Assembly (NCBI GenBank): GCA_034770075.1
Contig: CM068384.1
Location: forward strand, 39,653,182-39,717,181
DNA from: Aralia elata
Lineage: Eukaryota; Streptophyta; Magnoliopsida; Apiales; Araliaceae
Length of the DNA: 64,000 bases
Direction: 5' to 3'
In this document: positions 57,056-64,000 of the stretch, piece by piece
Layout of the letters: each line of letters starts with the position of its first letter
Position numbering within the stretch: position 1 is the stretch's first letter
Translations under genes and position numbers: made by a program
The notes under the pieces: generated by a model
What the model saw: the letters and a program-made list of their open reading frames with translations, nothing else
Told to the model about the DNA's origin: nothing
Database searches by the model: none

Positions 57056-58150
57056 CTATCTAATTCCTCTACGAAAATTGAGAAACCCTCCATCCATTAA
57101 TAACCATGTAACATTTGAGGGTTTTGCTGCAATAGGGGCCCTTATATCAAGTTCACCTAGCTTGTTACTTTTGGATAAAATTTTATTTATAAACTTCAAA
57201 TAGCTAGGTTCTTTGTCCATTGTGTCTGTGAACAGAATGTTGAATTGAAGCTCTTCAAACATAATAGGATAATTGGCTATCTTCTCATGGACCTCTTGTT
57301 CATCCCACCATGGTTTAAAATATATTCTAGCTCTAATGTCACATTAAGCTTTGCTTAAGACATGACTACCAATTGGGCATCGGATTGCAAAACTACTCGA
57401 ATCCTTGAGGTTTGGTGGATAAGGTACATGGGACACTAACAAAATCGGCTCATCAGCGTTGGAACTCAAGGCTATATCTTCCTCGGTTGTATTTTTTTGA
57501 TCCCCACATGTCTCATCTATATTAGAATCATCGTCAATTAGCACGTCTGGTTGCAGCTTTGGTTTCACAGTTGTAGACACCTCCATATCCGAATTTTCAC
57601 AAATTAGCTCAGGCACTCTATCAGTTTCAAGAACCAAGTTACTTGACAATTCACCTTGATGGCGATTGTTAATTGCATTTAAAATCTGTTCTACGTGGTT
57701 CTCAATATTTCGAGCTGAAATCTCCTGAATTTTCCTACTATCCTCATTCGAAGCTATGATCTTGGACAAAAGTTCCTCTCAGCTTGACATCTTTTATTCT
57801 TGAGTAGGAGCTTGATCTTGAAATCCTGGAGTATATGAGTGGCTTGGAGCAATGGTTTGGATTTGATTGTTATCGCTCCATAAAAAATTCGGGTGATACC
57901 CCAAATCCTGATGATAATTGTTAAAATAGGTATAATCATTGGGGTAATCGCCGAAGTTGCCAACATACTGCATCAACTCAAAACTGATGGCGCATTGATG
58001 ACTAGGATGATTTCAAGCACAATAATCACAAATAATCATTATATTTTGAATACGCTGTGCTGCAAAAGTGTCAATCTTCCTCGAAAGTGTCACAATCTGT
58101 GCTGACAATTCATTGAGTTCATAAATCCCTACCACTCTTGGCTGAGTCAT
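57056..58150 (-). pseudogene. N2 gag-like ORF (nucleocapsid knuckle plus conserved C-terminal domain)
   Basis: One frame of 365 codons from ATG at 58150 (MTQPRVVGIYELNELSAQ) to TAG at 57056-57058, about 130 nt after the primer site. It contains the knuckle CDYCA-x-NHPSHQC with a TGA at the x position, YHQDLGYHPNFLWSDN, a helical segment, DIALSSNADEPILLVSHVPY, CPIGSHVLSKA and WLLMDGGFLNFRRGIR. In-frame stops at about 58012, at 57794 and at 57344. It matches the N1 ORF along its length, so the protein was probably maintained in both families. Capsid domain absent; function unknown. Confidence 0.78.
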
Positions 58151-58285
58151 TCTCGTATAAGGCTACTGATAATCATAGTTGGCCATGGTGCCTGAAAAGG
58201 AAGTAGAATAAAATAAATAAATAAAAATGTTTAAATTAAGACTAATTTGATTAAAATTAATATTGGCAAAAATTATTAAATTAAT

Positions 58286-58303
58286 TCCCTAGTAACGGCG
58301 CCA
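58286..58303 (-). promoter_or_regulatory. N2 primer-binding site, mutated tRNA-Asp type
   Basis: Minus strand TGGCGCCGTTACTAGGGA, 6 nt after the LTR end; the first 10 bases match the tRNA-Asp 3' end and three later ones differ from the N1 site. Confidence 0.85.
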
Positions 58304-58309
58304 AAAACT

Positions 58310-60056
58310 TATTTGCCTAAATCTATACTAACAAAATACGCAAGTATACATAGTCCACAAGTAATATAATGATAAGAGAGTTGTCGATCCCACGAGGAAT
58401 TATTTAATAATAATTACTAACTCATAATCAAATAAACTTTATTTAAACAAGTGATTAAGATTGTGAATTTTAGATAATAAAGTACTAAACTAACTAATCA
58501 CTAACTACCAATAATTGAAATCAGATAAAAAGGCTTAAGATTATAATTTTCCTTAATGTTTCACTTGAATTAATACACTTCCTGTTAAGTTATGCTAACT
58601 ATTTCAGATTGTTAATCGAAAACTCATCAATATTTACAACCATCTCTCGATGTATCATAAACGAATCAACTTAAATCCATAGATGATAGATTTAAGATGA
58701 ACACCCTAGTTAACTAATTCATTATATCTCTATGTGAATTACAATTAAAAAGGATTTAAAGCACAGGTTCCCTATCATATTACATGCGGCGTATAGGTAT
58801 ATCACTATCCTAGACACAAATCATGAGTTCCATCACCATGCAGAAAACACAATCACATGCTATTATGATTAGGTCTAAATCTATAATTCATCTCTTGAGT
58901 TCATATAGATTACCACGGTAATTGTTGATCAGACAATTAAGCAATTAATCAGAAATCATAATAGACAATCTGATAATAATCAACAATAATTAACAAGGAA
59001 ACATATCAATAAAAGCTACACAATAAGTTCCATTGTAATCTTAAAAAGAAATTAGTTCATAATTGAATTAAAATCCATAATCTACAATTGATAAAGCATT
59101 CAAGAATACAAAATAAAAGATAGAGAAGAGAATAGAATTTGTAGACGCAATCCTTGAGTCTCTCCTGTAGCTTCTAAGTTGACTTCGTATTGCTCCTTCA
59201 ATTGCTTCAAGCCTTGCTCTCCTTCCTCAATTCTAGGGTTAGCAAAAAGTATCAAGATCTCATTTATTTTATGCCTCACATCATGTATTTAGAAGTTCTA
59301 GTTAAAGTCTTAAACCAATTAAAAGTTACAATCCTTGTTCTATTCAATTTGGGTCAAAAATAAGCTTTTCAACAACCCGACCCAGCACGGTCGCACCCAT
59401 ATTTGGCCTAGAAAGCAGCGCAGCCGCTCCCAAGTGCTAGAAATCATGTTTTTCACTCTGTAGACCAGCACGACCGCGCCCAAAATACACTTGGAACCGG
59501 CGCGGCCGCGCCCGACAAAATTCTGCTCGGACATCTGTTGGTAAAAGGGTCATAACTTTTGATCCGGGAGAAGTTACGGGGCCTGCCACCTATCAAATCG
59601 AAGCTCTCAACGAGATCTACAACTTTCATTCTTTGAGCATTGAGAGATTCGGATTGGATCAAAGTCTAAATTGGGATTAAAGTGGCTGCTATGCAAATGG
59701 AAACTCCAAACTTTGAGGTTCAACGTTCGTTGGTAAAACGATCATTACTTTCTCATCCGAACTTCGATTGTGACGATTCAAGATGTTCTGGAAAGCTAAG
59801 AAGTAACTCTACAATAAAATCCAAGTTTTAAACTAAGAACATGCATCCAACCTAGTGTTAAAAGCCCTGCAATCTTCCCTTCTTACGTTTGTTTGCTTAT
59901 TGTACTCCAAAAGATGTTCGGATTGCGTTTCCTTGCTTCTTCCTACAAAATAACATAAAAACACTATAAATACCTAATACTAACTTAAAATACTTAAGAA
60001 ATCATAAATTATCAAGCCAAACGTACTCAGTTCGTAAGTATAAAACCCACTCATCA
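58310..60056 (-). repeat. N2 5' LTR
   Basis: Minus-strand start TGATGAGTGGG at 60056; the end reads GCAAATA at 58310, a mutated form of the ACA end seen in the other copy. It matches 53956-55700 with scattered substitutions. GC-rich cluster at 59383-59520. Confidence 0.95.
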
Positions 60057-60061
60057 ATAAC

Positions 60062-60786
60062 CGCGATATAACTGATGCTTGCGGGATCCCACCTGAAGTA
60101 CCACCTTGCAGATACCGGCGAATAGACTGGTAGATGACATGCCCGACATCTATCTTCCTTGCTCGCACAATCCCGTACAGCAGAATAGCTCTATCTTTGG
60201 TCACATAATTCTGATGCTATGTTGGCATCAAATTGGCACATATGAAGTTGTACCATGCCTTCCCGTATCGGCTTAAGGTCGTGTGTGGAAAATGTAATTT
60301 TTGATCTGTTCCCTGTTTTGTAGTCCACACTGTGCCTGGCTTATACAGAACCCGCGTAATGGAATCCAACTCCGCGTCCCATCTCCTGGAGTATAACCAA
60401 TCCGGATCGTTTGGTTGCACACTTAGTAAATGATACAACTCATTGATGCTCTCTTTTGAATAGGACCCCTGATAACCCCTCACGAAAGTAGTTCCATCCT
60501 TTATAGTCTTGGCATTCGCGTAAAACTCTTTGACAATCGATATTGGGGTTGCCATTGGAGGTTCAACAAACAACAACCATCCCATACCCCTAATCATATT
60601 CATCATCTGACCATCCAATAGGGGATCCAGCTTGAGTCCTCGTTCCAACACAAAAGTTTTACCCAAAAAAACTCACTGGAAATACTCTTCAGCTTCAACG
60701 GAGATAAAACGGGTAGCATCAAAATCAACGGGTTCATTACGGGTCTAAGAACTAGAAGACTCGCCGCGTTGTGGCTTTGATGCCAT
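60062..60786 (-). pseudogene. A3 env-position ORF, N-terminal part
   Basis: ATG at 60786 (MASKPQRGESSSS), in-frame TAG and TGA codons before FLGKTFVLERGLKL. Then VKEFYANAKTIKDGTTFVRG, ESINELYHLL, YGKAWYNFICANLMPT with a TAG at 60217, and TKDRAILLYGIVRARKIDVG, to the N2 insertion. These motifs (FYANA, FVRG, INELY, KAWYNFI, TKDRAxLLY) are those of the abundant 'putative plant transposon protein' family, named from memory. It lies between integrase and 3' LTR, where Athila elements may carry an env-like ORF, but no signal peptide or membrane segment is seen. With the C-terminal part it is about 390 codons. Role unknown. Confidence 0.72.
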
Positions 60787-61960
60787 TACTACTCAATTAC
60801 AGACTCAATCACAAACCTTAAGAGTATCATAAATAAACCCCCGCAAACAGGCCCCCAAACTGTTGCACACTTGACAAAATATTTACTCAACACTTTTAAC
60901 AAGCAGATGGAGTGCACTCTGTTTGCACCCCGAAAATAATACTATGTATAGTATATGAAAATGCCCAATACAATATAATGCAGCCGCAACCAATTCAATG
61001 CATGAACCCAACTAATTCTATTCAATCCAAACAGTAATAATCTAGCAACCCTAATAACCTTTTCAACTTGAAAGCAATTACAAACCCATAATCCCCCAAA
61101 CTTGAATTGTTACCTGCGATAGAACTCAATCTTTGTACAATGCAACTGCTTGAATGATTCCCCACAATCTTACTGTAATTGTCTTGGTTGCTTCGCAATG
61201 GTAATGGAGGATTTAGTAGAGGTTACCAGTTGTAAAGGTAACTAATTTGGATTTGGGGATGGTCGGTGGAGAGACTTGATTGTGGGTTCGATTGTGGAGA
61301 AGAGAGAGGTGATAGGATTAGAATGGCAATTAGGGTTTAAGCGATGAGAGAATGGTATGGAACGGGAAAGAGAAAGAGAGAGATTAGGCGGATTTAGGTT
61401 TTGATTTGGTTGTGGAGAAGGAAAGAATTTGATTTAGATTTGGAATAGCAAAGGTGAGGGAGTTACAACGGTTTTTGAAAAGAATATGAATAGGAGAATG
61501 AGAGTCCAAGTGGGAAAACTGAAATAAAAGCATGAATGGGACGGGTCTCTGACCATTTTTAAAAACTGAAAATCGATCGCGGCGCGGCCATGCTTAAAAT
61601 TGGCCTAGATTGGGTGCGACCGCGCTGTTATGGCAGACGAAGGTTTTTGAGTTCCGGAGACAGGCGCGGCCGTGCTGGTTTCCTTTATACTTTGGGCGCG
61701 GCCGCGCTGCCCTGGTAGCGAGACAATTTTGACTTCTGGAGATAGGAGCGGCCGCGCTGGTTTCCTTTGCATTTTAGGCGCGATCGCGCTGCCCTGTATC
61801 CATGAAGCTTTATATGTTAAGCCTTCTTGATTGAACCAATGAATTGCAGCAATGAAGTGTATCCTATAAAAACATAAAATAACAAATTACTATTGAAACA
61901 AACTAAAAATACTACGTACTTCTAAAAATCACAAAAATTCAAATTAATGGAATTAAATTA
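60787..61960 (-). other. A3 spacer between env-position ORF and conserved box, with GC-rich repeats
   Basis: No gene. 61200-61450 is purine-rich on plus (polypyrimidine on the element strand). At 61570-61800 a GC-rich repeat occurs: a 41-bp unit with GGGCGCGGCCGCGCTGCCCTG at 61674-61714 recurs at 61756-61796 with few changes. A 22-bp phrase (61656-61677) matches the A3 3' LTR at 52023-52044 with three differences, so LTR and spacer share this module. Confidence 0.7.
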
Positions 61961-62007
61961 TGGGTTGCCTCCCATCAAGCGCTTGATTTAAAGTTTTTCA
62001 GCCTGAC
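61961..62007 (-). other. Conserved post-ORF box, A3 copy
   Basis: Minus strand GTCAGGCTGAAAAACTTTAAA, then CAAGCGCTTGATGGGAGG and CAACCCA. It begins 11 nt after the end of the integrase frame. The closest match is N1 (7671-7716). Confidence 0.85.
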
Positions 62008-62018
62008 TACTCCTTGTT

Positions 62019-63164
62019 TCAAGATTGATTGGCAAGAGTGATTGAGGTTTTCTGGCGATCAAAATCATCACCCCAATAGTGCTTCAAACACTGTCCGTTG
62101 ACTTTAATTGTTTCATCCAGATTATGACCAAATACTTCGACGGCGCCATGAGGAAATGCTTGTTTGACAATGAAAGGTCCAGACCATCGAGACTTGAGCT
62201 TTCTCGGAAATAATCTCAATCGAGAATTGTATAAAAGCACTGCTTATCCTTGCTCAAATTTCCTATCGACAATTTTCTGATCGTGCCACTTTTTGACTTT
62301 TTCCTTGTATAACTTCGAGTTCTCATAAGCTTGCAGACGGAATTCATCAAGTTCATTAAGTTGGAGAAGCCTCTTCTCCTCCGTAACTGTGAGATCGAAA
62401 TTCAACTTTCTTATGGCCTAGTATGCCTTGTGCTCGAGTTCAACAGGAAAGTAGTATGCCTTGCCATAGATTAGCTGATACGACGACATGCCAATGGGTG
62501 TCTTGTATGTTGTCCTATAAGCCCAAAGTGCGTCATCCAACTTCATTGACCAATCTTTTTTAGTAGGATTGACGATCTTTTCTAAAATCCTCTTCACTTC
62601 CCTATTAGAGACTTCTGCTTGACCACTGGTCTGAGGGTGATAGGTTGTAGCAATTTTGTGATTGACCCCATACTTAGCCAAGAGAGCTGCGAAATACTTA
62701 TTGCAGAAGTGGCTCCCTTCATCACTAATAATTGCCCTTGGGGTGCCAAATCTTGTGAAGATATTTTTCTGAAGAAATTTTAAAACCACTTTGGCATCAT
62801 TGGTCGGCATAGCACTGGCATCCACCCATTTAGAGACATAATCAATTATCAAAATAATGTAGAGGTTGTTGAAAGAGGACGAAAATGGCCCCATGAAGTC
62901 TATCCCCCAAATGTCGAACACTTCAACTACTAAAATTATGTTCAATGGCATCTCATGAAGTTTGGAGATATTTCCCACCCTTTGACATCTATCACATCTC
63001 TGAAAAAATTGGTGGGCATCTTTAACCAACGTGGGCCAGAAAAATCCTACTTGTAACACCTTGGCAGCTGTCTTTTCACCCCCATAATGTCCTCCATACA
63101 GCGAGTCGTGACAATGATGTAGGATGCTCTCAATTTCTCATTGCGGAACACACCGTCGTATTAT
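62019..63164 (-). pseudogene. A3 integrase
   Basis: Zinc domain from about 63120 ([20 protein letters not shown]) with an in-frame TGA near 63141, then [19 protein letters not shown]. Core: [13 protein letters not shown] (Asp), [15 protein letters not shown] (Asp), [11 protein letters not shown] (Glu), all kept, with [23 protein letters not shown] follows ELEHKAY at 62418. The C-terminal domain reads LLYNSRLRLFPRKLKSRWSG and ends LANQS at 62019. A second stop lies near 62240. It is the Athila relative most similar to the N1/N2 non-coding modules. Confidence 0.88.
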
Positions 63165-63708
63165 TTAATCTGCGCAGTGCTTGAACAGAAACGGCTCATC
63201 CCACATGTACCTCTTCACGTCATATAGAAACTTTTTCTTTTGTTGGCTTGTCACGAACAATTGCTCATCTTGGAAGAACTCATTAATCACAGTCTTGTCT
63301 TCCTTGGCATGCTCATTATTTTTTAACCTGGATAGATGATCCGCCACCTGATTTTCCGTACCCTTTTTATCCCGAATTTCCAAGTCGAATTCCTGGAGTA
63401 GAAGTATCCATCTAATTAACCTCGGCTTCGCATCTTTCTTCGAAATCAGATATCTTCTCGCTAAATGGTCCGTGAACACCACCACTTTAGTTCCGATTAA
63501 GTACGAACAGAATTTGTCAAATGCATATACCACTACAAGCAACTCCTTCTCAGTAGTCGTATAATTGAGTTAAGCATCCAACAATGTTTTGCTAGCATAA
63601 TAAATGGCATGAAAAACCTTTTCTTTGCGTTGGCCCAAAACAGCCCCAATTGCGTAGTCGCTAGCATCACACATTAATTCAAATAGCATTGACCAATCTG
63701 GTGCAACT
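63165..63708 (-). pseudogene. A3 RNase H and end of RT
   Basis: MCDASDYAIGAVLGQRKEKV (Asp), [15 protein letters not shown] (Glu), [19 protein letters not shown] (Asp) and [10 protein letters not shown] (Asp). An in-frame TAA sits before LNYTTTEKE at about 63570 and another TAA at 63165-63167 before integrase. Upstream RT is cut at 63708 by the next LTR. Confidence 0.88.
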
Positions 63709-64000
63709 TGTTAGAGTTTATGCCCTAGAGGCTAATTATTTAATGTAATTGCTTAACATTTCTTTTGATATTTGATTGAATAAATGAATTGTTTTATTAT
63801 GGTTTCATTTACTGTGTTATATAAATGTTAGCATAATAAAAGTCCTTAGAATAATGATACAAATTATATAGCTTCAAGTATGTGACTTGAACATGAGATT
63901 ATATAATTACAATTAGTATCATTACTCTTAAATGTCCCTAGTCGATATCATTGAGAATGGGACAACAATGATACATTGAGACTAGTATGCGGATTGACTG
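63709..64000 (+). repeat. Start of another LTR, probably Copia type
   Basis: Begins TGTTAGAGTTTATGCCCTAG directly at the break in A3 RT and runs AT-rich to the window end. The TGTTAG start equals that of the LTR at 12858-14690, but the sequences differ beyond it. Orientation and class are tentative because the end is outside the window. Confidence 0.5.

Larger units (their letters stand above)
53956..60056 (-). mobile_element. N2: complete non-autonomous Athila-like LTR retrotransposon, minus strand
   Basis: LTRs of 1745 and 1747 bp, tRNA-Asp primer site, a single gag-like ORF, conserved box, hairpin motifs, polypurine tract and a perfect ATAAC duplication. The internal region is only 2.6 kb and has no pol. 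It is the youngest layer here, inserted in the env-position ORF of A3. It is related to N1 in ORF, box and motif order, but the LTRs are clearly different. Confidence 0.95.
50853..63708 (-). mobile_element. A3: Athila-lineage element, minus strand, split by N2 and cut at the right
   Basis: 3' LTR at 50853-52260, a polypurine tract, an ORF in the env position (split by N2), a 1.2-kb spacer with GC-rich repeats, the conserved box, then integrase, RNase H and the end of RT. It inserted in D1. The 5' part is cut at 63708 by another LTR, so gag and 5' LTR are not seen. In-frame stops show it is inactive. Confidence 0.88.

Noticed and set aside
60217..60786. Possible retroviral envelope gene in the env position of A3
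   Set aside because: No signal peptide, membrane segment or cleavage motif is visible. The motifs fit a soluble plant transposon-associated family instead.

Overview
The window is a block of nested LTR retrotransposons from a flowering plant, most likely a eudicot. It shows plant-specific retroelement lineages: Athila-type Ty3/gypsy elements with a tRNA-Asp primer site, a Tat/Ogre-type element with a tRNA-Arg primer site, and Tekay/Del chromoviruses with a tRNA-iMet primer site and an integrase chromodomain. I see no host protein gene, rRNA, tRNA gene, CRISPR array or bacterial feature. The content fits pericentromeric or other repeat-rich heterochromatin. Nearly all coding regions carry stops or frameshifts, so the elements are described as pseudogenes.

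Layout from left to right. 1-1107: minus-strand Athila-type LTR (G0), cut by the window edge. 1108-12192: decayed plus-strand Athila body (A0: protease, RT, RNase H, integrase), split by a complete non-autonomous Athila-like element (N1, 4402-11711, 5-bp target duplication CACTG). 12193-12857: unclassified LTR-like sequence. 12858-14690: minus-strand LTR, probably Copia type. 14691-16331: minus-strand Athila gag-protease fragment (A4). 16332-50852: plus-strand Tekay/Del element (D1), whose 5' LTR alone spans 15 kb because a solo Athila LTR (S1, 18231-19738) and an Ogre/Tat element (T1, 20070-30338, minus, GCAAG duplication) sit in it. Its gag is split by an Athila LTR (G1, 33052-35141) and its integrase by a second Tekay/Del element (D2, 38255-50121, minus, TTTTT duplication). 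50853-63708: minus-strand Athila element (A3), itself split by a second non-autonomous element (N2, 53956-60056, minus, ATAAC duplication). 63709-64000: start of another LTR.

The nesting gives a relative order: A4 before D1; D1 before S1, T1, G1, D2 and A3; A3 before N2; A0 before N1. D2 keeps a long intact integrase-chromodomain frame. T1 has lost RT and RNase H by internal deletion. N1 and N2 never show pol, so if they moved they depended on an autonomous relative such as A3 or A0.

The most interesting signals are non-coding modules shared by autonomous and non-autonomous Athila-like elements. One is a roughly 46-bp box (AAGCGCTT followed by GGGAGGCAACCC) just after the last ORF. The other is a repeated hairpin-forming motif (GAGCGTAAAACGCACTC) about 400-580 bp before the 3' LTR. 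Other notable signals are a nucleocapsid-like ORF shared by N1 and N2, an extra coiled-coil ORF upstream of gag in both Tekay elements, an ORF in the env position of A3, a 2.7-kb LTR deletion in D2 sealed with templated filler, and two tandem arrays in the T1 3' UTR.
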